Below, one piece after another: positions 37,905 to 45,552 of a stretch of 64,000 nt of DNA. Under the pieces are notes generated by a model. It did not search any database. It worked only from the letters and a program-made list of their open reading frames with translations, and was not told the DNA's origin. The DNA is taken from positions 434,001-498,000 of the forward strand of contig NZ_CP075190.1 of assembly GCF_020510585.1 (NCBI RefSeq), given 5' to 3'. Positions within the stretch are counted from its first letter, which is position 1. The number at the start of each line of letters is the position of its first letter. Source of the DNA: Ferribacterium limneticum (GTDB taxonomy: Bacteria > Pseudomonadota > Gammaproteobacteria > Burkholderiales > Rhodocyclaceae). The position numbers and the translations under genes are program-made.

Positions 37905-37989
37905 CGGCAATCTGATATGACACGAAAAATACATTTATATGTATTGCGCTGTATCAAGTTCGGAAAAACGTATCTTTTTATAATTTGTG

Positions 37990-38002
37990 GTTTGGTCCAA
38001 AC
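37990..38002. promoter_or_regulatory. Candidate operator palindrome in front of iorA
   Basis: GTTTGG-T-CCAAAC is a perfect 6-1-6 inverted repeat just after the -10-like TATAAT (37979-37984) and before the ribosome site GAGGAG. A bound repressor would block transcription. Confidence 0.45.
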
Positions 38003-38017
38003 GATCGAGGAGTCGAC

Positions 38018-39895
38018 ATGGCGGCAGTCATGCCTGTACCGGCAGCAAGCCGGGTTCTGATGTCCGGTAACGAAGCAGTCGCCCGCGCCGTCTGGGAGGC
38101 TGGCGTGAAAGTCGCCGCCGCTTATCCCGGCACGCCATCTACTGAAATGCTGGAAGTCATTTCCAGCTACCCGGATCTCTACGCCGAGTGGTCGGTCAAT
38201 GAGAAGGTTTCGCTGGAAGTTGCCATCGGTGCCGCCTACGCCGGCTCGCGTTCCTTCTGCTGCATGAAGCATGTCGGCATGAATGTCGCCTCCGATGCGC
38301 TGATGACCTTGACCCTGACCGGCGTCATCGGTGGCCTGGTCATCGCCATTGCCGACGACGTCGGCTTGTCCTCATCGCAGAACGAGCAGGATTCCCGCTA
38401 CTGGGGCCGCTTCGCCCACGTCCCGGTGCTCGAGCCCGCGGATTCGCAGGAAGCCTACGCGATGACGCTGTACGCCTACGAGCTGTCGGAGAAATTCCAG
38501 GTGCCGGTCATCCTGCGCATGACGACGCGGATCAACCACGTCAAGTCGCTGGTTACGGTCGGCGAGCGGAACGAGTACGTCGGCGCCGGCTTCAAGAAGG
38601 AACCGGCCCGCTTCGTCATGGTGCCAGGCAATGCCGGCAAGCGCATCCCGCTGATGTTCGCCCGCGATATCAAGTTGCGCGAACTGGCCGAAACATCCGA
38701 ACTGAATTTCATCGAGGACGGCTCCGACAAATGTGTCGGCTTCATCGCCTCCGGCCCAGCCTACATGCACGTCAAGGAATCTTTCCCGAACGCGCCGGTC
38801 TTGAAGCTTGGCTTCTCCAGCCCGGTGCCGTTCGAGAAGTGTCGCGAACTGGCTGCGCTGGTCGACCAGGTTGTCATCGTCGAAGAAGTCGAGCCACTCA
38901 TCGAAACCGAACTCAAGGCGCAAGGCCTCAAGGTGATCGGCAAGGAAATCCTGCCACTTCAGGGTGAGTTGTCGCCCAACGTGCTCAAGCCGGCCATCGC
39001 CAAACTGCTCGGCGAGCCGGTGCCGGAAACAACCGCCCTAGCCCCGCTGCAGGTTTTCCCGCGGCCGCCGACGATGTGCGTCGCCTGTCCGCACCTCGGT
39101 GTCTATTACACGCTGTCGCAAGTGCGCAATCTCAACATCTCGGGCGACATCGGCTGTTACACGCTGGGCGCCGGCCACCCGTGGAATGCCCTCGACACCT
39201 GCGTCTCGATGGGTGCCTCGATGGGCGTTGCGCTAGGCATGGACAAGGGGCGTGGCGAATCGGACAAGGACAAGCGCGTGGTCGCCGTAATAGGCGACTC
39301 AACCTTCCTGCACATGGGCATGCAGGGCCTGCTCGACATGGTTTACAACAAGGGCAACGTCACTGTGCTTTTGCTCGACAACCGCGCTGTCGGCATGACG
39401 GGCGGCCAGAATAATCCGGGTAACGGCTATGGCATCCACGGCGAAGAAGCGCCGCGCGTCGATTTCGCCAAGCTGGTCAGTGCGCTGGGTGTCAGGGACG
39501 AACGCATCCACGTCGTCAATCCGTATGAGTTGCCGGTGCTCTTCAAGACCATCCGCGAAGAGGTCAAGGTGCCCGAGGTGTCGGTCATCATCACCGACCA
39601 GCCCTGCGTGCTGGTCAAGGATTACCACAAGCTCAAGCCTTTCGAGGTCGTCGAGGACAAGTGTACCGGTTGCGGCAATTGCATCGACGTCGGTTGCCCG
39701 GCCATCCACGTCACGCGGCGCGGCAAGGAGGTCAAGCCGAGCGGTCGCGAGGTCAATCTGGCTTTCGTGCGCATCGAAACCTCGGTGTGTACCGGTTGCG
39801 GTCTGTGCGTCCAGCCCTGCGCGCCGAAAGCCATCGTCCATCATGTGCCGACCTCGCCGATTCAGCTTGTTACCAAGGGAGGCTGCGCAGCATGA
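38018..39895 (+). CDS. iorA: Indolepyruvate ferredoxin oxidoreductase, alpha subunit
   Basis: 625 residues. N-terminal pyruvate-binding region (MSGNEAVARAVWEAGVKVAAAYPGTPSTEM), thiamin-diphosphate part with DIGCYTLGAGHPWNALDT (about residues 385-405) and GDSTFLHMGMQGLLDMVYNK, and two C-terminal 4Fe-4S motifs, CTGCGNCIDVGCP and CTGCGLCVQPCAP. The complex oxidatively decarboxylates indolepyruvate or phenylpyruvate to acyl-CoA with ferredoxin as acceptor. It is an anaerobic route from aromatic amino acids to arylacetates. Ribosome site GAGGAG; stop overlaps the iorB ATG. Confidence 0.95.
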   Translation: MAAVMPVPAASRVLMSGNEAVARAVWEAGVKVAAAYPGTPSTEMLEVISSYPDLYAEWSVNEKVSLEVAIGAAYAGSRSFCCMKHVGMNVASDALMTLTLTGVIGGLVIAIADDVGLSSSQNEQDSRYWGRFAHVPVLEPADSQEAYAMTLYAYELSEKFQVPVILRMTTRINHVKSLVTVGERNEYVGAGFKKEPARFVMVPGNAGKRIPLMFARDIKLRELAETSELNFIEDGSDKCVGFIASGPAYMHVKESFPNAPVLKLGFSSPVPFEKCRELAALVDQVVIVEEVEPLIETELKAQGLKVIGKEILPLQGELSPNVLKPAIAKLLGEPVPETTALAPLQVFPRPPTMCVACPHLGVYYTLSQVRNLNISGDIGCYTLGAGHPWNALDTCVSMGASMGVALGMDKGRGESDKDKRVVAVIGDSTFLHMGMQGLLDMVYNKGNVTVLLLDNRAVGMTGGQNNPGNGYGIHGEEAPRVDFAKLVSALGVRDERIHVVNPYELPVLFKTIREEVKVPEVSVIITDQPCVLVKDYHKLKPFEVVEDKCTGCGNCIDVGCPAIHVTRRGKEVKPSGREVNLAFVRIETSVCTGCGLCVQPCAPKAIVHHVPTSPIQLVTKGGCAA

Positions 39896-40515
39896 ACCGA
39901 GTTGAAAACACCTGCACCAACATCCTCGTCGTCGGCATCGGCGGCCAGGGAGTCATGACGGCGACCGAAATCCTCGCCGAAGCCGCCATCGCGCTGGGCC
40001 ACGACGTCAAGAAAACCGAAGTCGCCGGCATGGCACAGCGCGGCGGCGTTGTCTCGTCGCACCTGCGTTTCGGCCAGCGCGTCCTGTCGCCCCAGATCAC
40101 GCCGGGCACGGCCGACGTGCTGCTCGGTTTTGAGTCGGCCGAGGCCATGCGCTGGCAGCACATGCTCAAGCCGGGCGGCATCACGTTGATGAACACGGCC
40201 AGGCTGGTGCCGCCGGTCGTCGAACTCGGCCTGTTCGATTACCCGGAAGACCCGCTGGCCGAGATCAGGAAATCCGGCAACAAGGTCGTCGCCTTCGATG
40301 CCACGACCATTGCGCAGAATCTTGGCGACATCCGCCTCGGCAACACGGTCATGCTCGGCGCCATCGCCGATCACCTGCCGTTTGGCGCCGAGGTCTTGCT
40401 CGATTGCGTGCTCAAGCGCTTCCAGCGCAAGGGCGAAAAACTGGTCGAACTGAATCGTCGGGCTTTCGAAGCAGGTCGCGCAGCTGTCGGCGAAGCGGAA
40501 ACTGCTGCCGCGTAA
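39892..40515 (+). CDS. iorB: Indolepyruvate ferredoxin oxidoreductase, beta subunit
   Basis: 207 residues, gamma-domain-type 2-oxoacid oxidoreductase subunit. N-terminus NILVVGIGGQGVMTATEILAEAA is the family signature, with VAGMAQRGGVVSSHLRFG a little later. It overlaps iorA by ATGA, so both subunits are translated together. Ends before a strong terminator at 40540-40574. Confidence 0.94.
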   Translation: MNRVENTCTNILVVGIGGQGVMTATEILAEAAIALGHDVKKTEVAGMAQRGGVVSSHLRFGQRVLSPQITPGTADVLLGFESAEAMRWQHMLKPGGITLMNTARLVPPVVELGLFDYPEDPLAEIRKSGNKVVAFDATTIAQNLGDIRLGNTVMLGAIADHLPFGAEVLLDCVLKRFQRKGEKLVELNRRAFEAGRAAVGEAETAAA

Positions 40516-40539
40516 TCTGGTAAAATACGCGCCAATTCA

Positions 40540-40574
40540 AAGGGAAAGGCCTCTGCCTTTCCCCTTTTTCTTTT
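40540..40574 (+). terminator. Terminator of iorAB
   Basis: AAAGGGAAAGGC, loop CTCT, GCCTTTCCCC and TTTTTCTTTT; 10-bp stem. Lies directly before folD. Confidence 0.92.
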
Positions 40575-40589
40575 CAGTTGGATGCGACG

Positions 40590-41447
40590 ATGACAGCTCA
40601 AATTATTGACGGCAAGGCGCTGGCCGAAGAACTGCGCCAGGGTTTCAAGGCACGCGTCGAGGCACTGACCGCCAAGGGCCACAAGCCCGGTCTGGTGGTC
40701 ATTCTGGTCGGGGCCGACCCGGCTTCCGAGGTCTATGTCCGCAACAAGGTCAATGGCTGCCTGGCCATCGGCATGCACTCCGAGAAGATCACCTACGAGG
40801 CCACGGTCGATCAGGCCACGGTGCTCAACAAGATCGCCGAACTGAACGCCGATCCGAACATCCACGGCATCCTTGTCCAACTGCCGCTGCCTAAGCATTT
40901 CGACGAAGAGGCTGTGCTTGAAGCGATCGCCGCCGACAAGGACGTCGATGGGTTCCACGCTGAAAACGTCGGTGCACTGGCCCAGGGCAATCCACGCTTC
41001 ATCCCGTGCACGCCTTACGGCGTCATGAAGATGTTCGAGAAGGGCAACGTCGATCTGACCGGCAAGGAGGCGGTCGTCATCGGCCGTTCCAACATCGTCG
41101 GCAAGCCGATGGCGCTGCTGCTCATCAACGCCGGGGCGACGGTCACCGTGTGCAACTCGCGCACCAAGGATCTGAAATTCCACACCAGCCGCGCCGACAT
41201 TCTGGTCGCTGCCGTCGGCAAGCCGAAGTTCGTTACCGGCGACATGGTCAAGCCGGGCGCCGTCGTCATCGACGTCGGCATCAACCGCCTGCCGGACGGC
41301 AAGCTGTGCGGCGACGTCGATTTTGCCAGCTGCCTTGAGGTGGCCGGCCAGATCACCCCGGTGCCGGGCGGCGTTGGTCCGATGACCATCACCATGCTGC
41401 TGGCAAATACCATCGAAGCTGCGGAACGAAAAGCGGCCGCCGCCTGA
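40590..41447 (+). CDS. folD: Bifunctional methylenetetrahydrofolate dehydrogenase / methenyl-THF cyclohydrolase
   Basis: 285 residues. PLP-free FolD motifs: [16 protein letters not shown] (with catalytic Lys region), [13 protein letters not shown], the NADP-binding [18 protein letters not shown], and the end [19 protein letters not shown]. Interconverts one-carbon units for purines, thymidylate and formyl-Met. Start is the ATG giving [11 protein letters not shown]; a TTG four codons earlier is less likely. The next gene purE uses the same metabolic route (purine synthesis), 39 bp downstream. Confidence 0.97.
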   Translation: MTAQIIDGKALAEELRQGFKARVEALTAKGHKPGLVVILVGADPASEVYVRNKVNGCLAIGMHSEKITYEATVDQATVLNKIAELNADPNIHGILVQLPLPKHFDEEAVLEAIAADKDVDGFHAENVGALAQGNPRFIPCTPYGVMKMFEKGNVDLTGKEAVVIGRSNIVGKPMALLLINAGATVTVCNSRTKDLKFHTSRADILVAAVGKPKFVTGDMVKPGAVVIDVGINRLPDGKLCGDVDFASCLEVAGQITPVPGGVGPMTITMLLANTIEAAERKAAAA

Positions 41448-41486
41448 CTAAGGCATCTTTCCATCCCAACTTGAAGGACTAACAAC

Positions 41487-41984
41487 ATGAGCACAAAGCC
41501 CCTCGTCGGTATCGTCATGGGTTCGGACAGCGACTGGCCGATCATGCGCGCCGCCGCTGTTGCCCTGAAGAACCTGGACATTCCCTACGAAGCCAAGGTT
41601 CTGTCAGCCCACCGCACGCCGGATCAGGCACTGGATTACGCCTCTACTGCCGCCGGCCGCGGCATCAAGGTGCTGATCGGTGCGGCTGGCGGTGCCGCCC
41701 ACCTGGCCGGCGTGCTCGCCGCCAAGACGCAGCTGCCGGTGCTCGGCGTACCGATGCCCTCCAAGCACCTGATGGGTCTCGATTCGCTGCTCTCCATGGT
41801 CCAGATGCCCGGCGGCATTCCGGTTGCCACCTTCGCCGTCGGCGAAGCCGGGGCGACCAATGCCGCGTTGTTTGCCGTCGCCATGCTGGCCTTGAGCGAC
41901 GAAGGTATCGCCCAGAGGCTGGCCGGCTTCCGCCAGAGCCAGACCGAAAAAGTGCTGTCCAAGACGCTGCCCGATCAGCCTTGA
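41487..41984 (+). CDS. purE: N5-carboxyaminoimidazole ribonucleotide mutase PurE
   Basis: 165 residues, class I PurE. Begins MSTKPLVGIVMGSDSDWPIM, followed by YEAKVLSAHRTPDQAL and GAAGGAAHLAGVLAA. Also GVPMPSKHLMGLDSLLSMVQMPGGIPVATFAVG. Converts N5-CAIR to CAIR in purine biosynthesis. No purK is seen in the window. The ribosome site AAGGA precedes the ATG. Confidence 0.97.
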   Translation: MSTKPLVGIVMGSDSDWPIMRAAAVALKNLDIPYEAKVLSAHRTPDQALDYASTAAGRGIKVLIGAAGGAAHLAGVLAAKTQLPVLGVPMPSKHLMGLDSLLSMVQMPGGIPVATFAVGEAGATNAALFAVAMLALSDEGIAQRLAGFRQSQTEKVLSKTLPDQP

Positions 41985-42009
41985 ACGCCACTCCGACCAG
42001 CTTTCGCCA

Positions 42010-42996
42010 ATGACTCAGGACTACGCGCGCGCCGTTGAATTGTTGCGCGCCGGCGAGCTGGTCGCCTTCCCGACGGAAACGGTTTACGGCCTGGGGGCGG
42101 ATGCCGCCAACCCGGCCGCCGTCGCCAAAATTTTTGCCGCCAAGGGCCGACCGGCCGATCATCCGCTGATCGTCCACATCGCCGGCCACGACGCCGTCGA
42201 TCATTGGGCTGAGCAGGTTCCCGCTGTCGCCTGGGAACTCATGGAAGCCTTCTGGCCCGGCCCGTTGACCCTGATCCTGAAAAAACAGGCCTGGGTGCCG
42301 GACGCCGTGACCGGCGGGCAGGATACCGTTGGCCTGCGCGTCCCCGGCCATCCCGTGGCGCTCGATCTGCTCCGTGCTTTTGCCGCCGTCGCCGGCGAAC
42401 ATGCCGGCATCGCTGCGCCGTCGGCCAACCGCTTCGGCCGGATCAGCCCGACCACGGCTGAACACGTCCGTGAAGAGTTGGGCGATCGCGTGCCGTTGAT
42501 CCTCGATGGCGGGCCGTGCAAGGTCGGCATCGAATCGACGATCGTTGATTGCTCGCGCGGCGAACCGGTCGTCCTGCGTCCCGGCCACATCGCCCCGGCC
42601 CATCTCGAAGCCGTTCTCGGCCGCCGCCCGAACATCGAAACCGCGGTCGGCGCGCCGCGCGTCTCCGGCTCGCTGGCCGCCCACTACGCGCCACAAACGC
42701 CGATGCGCCTGGTTTCCTCCGAGCGCCTGCTCGATTTCATCAACGCCCAGCGCCACAAAGGCGATCGCTGCGGCGTCATCAGCACCAACCAGCCGCCGCA
42801 CGCCGGCATGCCCCACGTTTGGCGCATGGTGCCGGCCGACCCGGTCGGCTACGCCCACGACCTCTACGCCGCCCTGCGCGACATGGACCACGCCGGTGTC
42901 GACCTGATCGCCGTCGAAGCCCTGCCCGACGAACCAGCCTGGGCCGCAGTCTCCGACCGCCTGCGCCGCGCCGTTGCCGGGGCCGGGCAAGCCTAA
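42010..42996 (+). CDS. Threonylcarbamoyl-AMP synthase (Sua5 type)
   Basis: 328 residues, the long Sua5 form: a YrdC/TsaC domain (about 1-200) with FPTETVYGLGADA, the substrate patch AAKGRPADHPLIVHI and GIAAPSANRFGRISPT, joined to a C-terminal Sua5 domain (about 230-320). It makes threonylcarbamoyl-AMP, the precursor of t6A37 in ANN-decoding tRNAs. 25 bp after purE on the same strand. The stop is followed immediately by a perfect copy of the dispersed repeat. Confidence 0.94.
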   Translation: MTQDYARAVELLRAGELVAFPTETVYGLGADAANPAAVAKIFAAKGRPADHPLIVHIAGHDAVDHWAEQVPAVAWELMEAFWPGPLTLILKKQAWVPDAVTGGQDTVGLRVPGHPVALDLLRAFAAVAGEHAGIAAPSANRFGRISPTTAEHVREELGDRVPLILDGGPCKVGIESTIVDCSRGEPVVLRPGHIAPAHLEAVLGRRPNIETAVGAPRVSGSLAAHYAPQTPMRLVSSERLLDFINAQRHKGDRCGVISTNQPPHAGMPHVWRMVPADPVGYAHDLYAALRDMDHAGVDLIAVEALPDEPAWAAVSDRLRRAVAGAGQA

Positions 42997-43004
42997 ACGC
43001 CGAC

Positions 43005-43042
43005 TTCCACGGTCAACCGGAAAAAACGGCCAAAATTGAAAT
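43005..43042 (+). repeat. Dispersed 37-bp repeat, copy 10 (intergenic, best match to consensus)
   Basis: TTCCACGGTCAACCGG, A6, CGGCC, AAAATTGAAAT. Taken as the reference form. Lies 9 bp after the sua5 stop. Confidence 0.92.
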
Positions 43043-43097
43043 GTCGCCCGCAAGCACTGTTGCTGGCACTTAATTCCTGATTACTCAAAACCCTGCT

Positions 43098-43126
43098 TTG
43101 ATCTGCAAATCGGAGTGCGCTAGAAT
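43098..43126 (+). promoter_or_regulatory. Sigma-70 promoter of tRNA-Ala
   Basis: TTGATC (43098-43103), 17-bp spacer, TAGAAT (43121-43126), 12 bp before the tRNA. Confidence 0.75.
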
Positions 43127-43138
43127 CGGTCCCCGTTG

Positions 43139-43214
43139 GGGGGGGTAGCTCAGTTGGGAGAGCGCCTGGTTCGCAATCAGGAGGTCGTGAGTTCGATCCT
43201 CATCCTCTCCACCA
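43139..43214 (+). tRNA. tRNA-Ala (CGC)
   Basis: 76 nt with encoded CCA. Acceptor GGGGGGG pairs with CCTCTCC, giving two G-U pairs including G3-U70, the alanine identity element. Anticodon loop TTCGCAA has CGC at 43172-43174 (reads GCG). The T arm TTCGATC and D arm are normal. Confidence 0.93.
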
Positions 43215-43225
43215 TCGAATTCTTT

Positions 43226-43252
43226 AAAAAGCCTGATTTTTCAGGCTTTTTT
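43226..43252 (+). terminator. Terminator after tRNA-Ala
   Basis: AAAAAGCCTGA, loop of T, TCAGGCTTTTTT: symmetrical hairpin with A and T tracts. Confidence 0.93.
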
Positions 43253-43391
43253 CATTTGTGCATGCCGGGTTAGGGATTTCCCTCGGGGTGCTTGTATTGC
43301 TGCGCGAATCGCCGAATACTTTGTCTGTGTCAGGCTGGCCTGACTCAACAGAGGTTTGGTCGCAAAACAATAATGGATGGAGGATCGAGAC

Positions 43392-43976
43392 ATGAGTTTG
43401 GTACCCAAGGTGCAAACGCACAAGATTTCCAAAAACATTACATTGAGCGCTTCCGGATACAACGTGATCGGTGCCGACTCGCCGGCGATTGAGGCGATGA
43501 CGGACTTCCTGCGGGTCAGCGTGGTGGTCATTGCGCCCGATGCCTCGGTGGTTGAGGCCAATGCGCAGATGATTGCGCGCGGCGTTCGTCTGCTTATGGT
43601 CACCTCGGCTAACGACCGGCTGGAAGGCCTGATTACCGCCCGCGACATCCTCGGCGAGAAGCCGATGCAGGTGGCTTCGGCGCGCGGCTGCAAGCGCGAC
43701 GAACTGAAGGTGGTCGAGCTCATGACGCCGATCAGTCATGTCGACACGCTCTATTTGAAGGAAGTGCTGAACGTGCGCGTCGTCGATATCCTCGACGCCC
43801 TGAAACGCCTCGGTCGCCAGCATATTCTGGTCGAAGACGTCGATGCGGCGACTGGCTTGCCACGCGTGCGCGGTTTGTTCTCGGCAACCAATATCGGTCG
43901 TCAGCTTGGCGTGCCGGTGCTCGGTTTCGAGCTGGCCAGCACCTTTGCCGAAATCGAGGCGGCGCTGGCTCCGTGA
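43392..43976 (+). CDS. CBS-domain protein next to a sigma-54 activator
   Basis: 194 residues, two CBS motifs (about 15-75 and 95-175) with MVTSANDRLEGLITARDIL, then VELMTPISHVDTLYLKEVLN and LRLG-type second domain. No other domain. CBS pairs bind adenosine nucleotides and act as energy sensors. The gene starts 13 bp before the regulator gene in the same orientation, so it could modulate the sigma-54 activator or the GntP system downstream. Ribosome site GGAGG nine bases upstream. The direct partner is inference. Confidence 0.82.
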   Translation: MSLVPKVQTHKISKNITLSASGYNVIGADSPAIEAMTDFLRVSVVVIAPDASVVEANAQMIARGVRLLMVTSANDRLEGLITARDILGEKPMQVASARGCKRDELKVVELMTPISHVDTLYLKEVLNVRVVDILDALKRLGRQHILVEDVDAATGLPRVRGLFSATNIGRQLGVPVLGFELASTFAEIEAALAP

Positions 43977-43989
43977 TGCCGGTGCCGGC

Positions 43990-45393
43990 ATGACCACGTC
44001 AGACGATTTGCGCCAGTTGGCGTCGCAGTCACTGCTCTCGCACTTTGCCGATCTGTGCGAGGGGGCGGTGATTGTCGACGCCTTGGGTAACGTAGTCTGG
44101 ATGAACGACCAATATCCCGGCCGTCTGGGGATCAGCGATCTGGCGGCGACGATCGGTCGGCCAATCGAGGAAGTGATCCCGAACAGCCTGATGCGTCAGG
44201 TGATCAGCACCGGCCGGCCAATCATGCTCGATATCATGGATTTCGGCGACGAGTCCTTTGTCGTGACGCGGCTGCCGTTGCGCGAGGCGAGCGGCAAGGT
44301 GGTCGGCGCGGTTGGCTTCATTCTCTACGACGATCCGCGCCACCTGGCGCCGGTGGTTTCCCGCTACCAGCGATTGCGGGCTGATCTGGCCGAGGCCGAG
44401 CGCAAACTGGCCGATGCCCGGCGGACCAAATATACCTTTTCGAGTTTTGTCGGCGCCGGTGCGGGCTGTAGTGAATTGAAGCAGGCGGCCCGGCGGGCGG
44501 CGCGAACGTCGTCGTCGGTGCTCATTCTCGGCGAAACGGGGACGGGCAAGGAGTTGCTGGCCCAGGCCATTCATGCGGCGAGCCCGCGGGTCAACGGGCC
44601 GTTCGTTGCGGTCAACATTGCCGCCGTACCGGAAACGCTGCTTGAGGCGGAGTTTTTCGGTGTCGCGGCGGGGGCCTATACCGGCGCGGACAAGCGCGGC
44701 CGCGACGGCAAGTTCAAGCTGGCCGATGGCGGTACGCTGTTCCTCGACGAAATCGGCGACATGTCGCTGGCGCTTCAGGCCAAGCTGCTGCGCGCCTTGC
44801 AGGAGCGTGAGTTCGAGCCGGTTGGTTCGAACAAGCTGCTGACCGTCGATGTGCGGATCATCGCGGCGACCAGTCGCGATCTCGAGCAAATGGTCGCCGA
44901 TGGCCAGTTCCGCGCCGATCTCTACTACCGGCTCAACGTCATTACCCTGAAAACGCCGCCTTTGCGCGAGCGTCCCGAAGACATGGGCCTGCTGGCCGAT
45001 TACCTGATTGAGCAGATTTGCCGCCTGCAAGGTATTCCCCTGCACGGCATCAGTACGTCGGGCCTCAATCGTCTGCTTCAGCACGACTGGCCGGGCAATG
45101 TGCGCGAACTGGCCAATGTGCTCGAACGGGCCTTGTTGATGAGCGATGGCGACATGCTCGAAAGCGCCGATCTTGATCGGGTCATGCCGAAGGTCAAGGC
45201 GGCGCTCGTTCCTCCGCTTGCCAAGGTTCTCGGCATTGCCGAAGTCGTCGCCCAGGCCGAACGACAGGCGATCCTGGCAGCCTTGCGCAGCTGTGCCGGG
45301 AACAAGGTTCAGGCCGCCCGGCTGCTCGGCATTTCGCGGGCGGCGCTGTACGAAAAGATTGCCGGCCTGGGGGTTGATGCCGAGGCGGCCTGA
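43990..45393 (+). CDS. PAS-domain sigma-54-dependent transcription activator
   Basis: 467 residues. PAS domain (about 15-135, starting [18 protein letters not shown]), a linker coiled coil, the AAA+ domain (about 155-390) with Walker A GETGTGKE, Walker B FLDEIGDM and the sigma-54-contact loop, which reads GAYTGA instead of GAFTGA, then a Fis-type helix-turn-helix (about 425-460; [21 protein letters not shown]). A sigma-54 promoter lies about 110 bp downstream of the stop, so this gene probably controls the permease and CoA-transferase operon. The genetic layout is like AtoC upstream of atoDAEB. Effector unknown. Confidence 0.92.
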   Translation: MTTSDDLRQLASQSLLSHFADLCEGAVIVDALGNVVWMNDQYPGRLGISDLAATIGRPIEEVIPNSLMRQVISTGRPIMLDIMDFGDESFVVTRLPLREASGKVVGAVGFILYDDPRHLAPVVSRYQRLRADLAEAERKLADARRTKYTFSSFVGAGAGCSELKQAARRAARTSSSVLILGETGTGKELLAQAIHAASPRVNGPFVAVNIAAVPETLLEAEFFGVAAGAYTGADKRGRDGKFKLADGGTLFLDEIGDMSLALQAKLLRALQEREFEPVGSNKLLTVDVRIIAATSRDLEQMVADGQFRADLYYRLNVITLKTPPLRERPEDMGLLADYLIEQICRLQGIPLHGISTSGLNRLLQHDWPGNVRELANVLERALLMSDGDMLESADLDRVMPKVKAALVPPLAKVLGIAEVVAQAERQAILAALRSCAGNKVQAARLLGISRAALYEKIAGLGVDAEAA

Positions 45394-45441
45394 AGTGTCT
45401 GCCTGGCTGGACAGAGTGTCAGCCAGAGCAGACGTTCGCGA

Positions 45442-45478
45442 TGCCACGGTCAACCGGAAAAAACGTCGAATTCCATAA
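45442..45478 (+). repeat. Dispersed 37-bp repeat, copy 11 (intergenic)
   Basis: TGCCACGGTCAACCGG, A6, CGTCG, AATTCCATAAT. Core perfect, second tract diverged. Located between the activator stop and the sigma-54 promoter, where upstream activator sites would be expected. Confidence 0.85.
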
Positions 45479-45499
45479 TAGTCAATGAGTTGAATGCTC

Positions 45500-45516
45500 T
45501 GGCACGCCGCGTGCGA
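45500..45516 (+). promoter_or_regulatory. Sigma-54 promoter of the permease/CoA-transferase operon
   Basis: TGGCACG-CCGCG-TGCGA: GG at 45501-45502 (-24) and GC at 45513-45514 (-12), separated by exactly 10 bp as required. Start codon (GTG) about 37 bp downstream. Strong match to TGGCACG-N4-TTGCA apart from the TT. Confidence 0.85.
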
Positions 45517-45552
45517 TAGAGAAGGCTCCGCAATAACATTCAAGGAGACAAA

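Noticed and set aside
24736..43214. tRNA genes as integration sites of genomic islands
   Set aside because: No integrase, no duplicated tRNA 3' ends and no composition shift next to either tRNA.
43226..43252. Inverted repeat after tRNA-Ala as an attachment site
   Set aside because: It is a plain terminator with A and T tracts.
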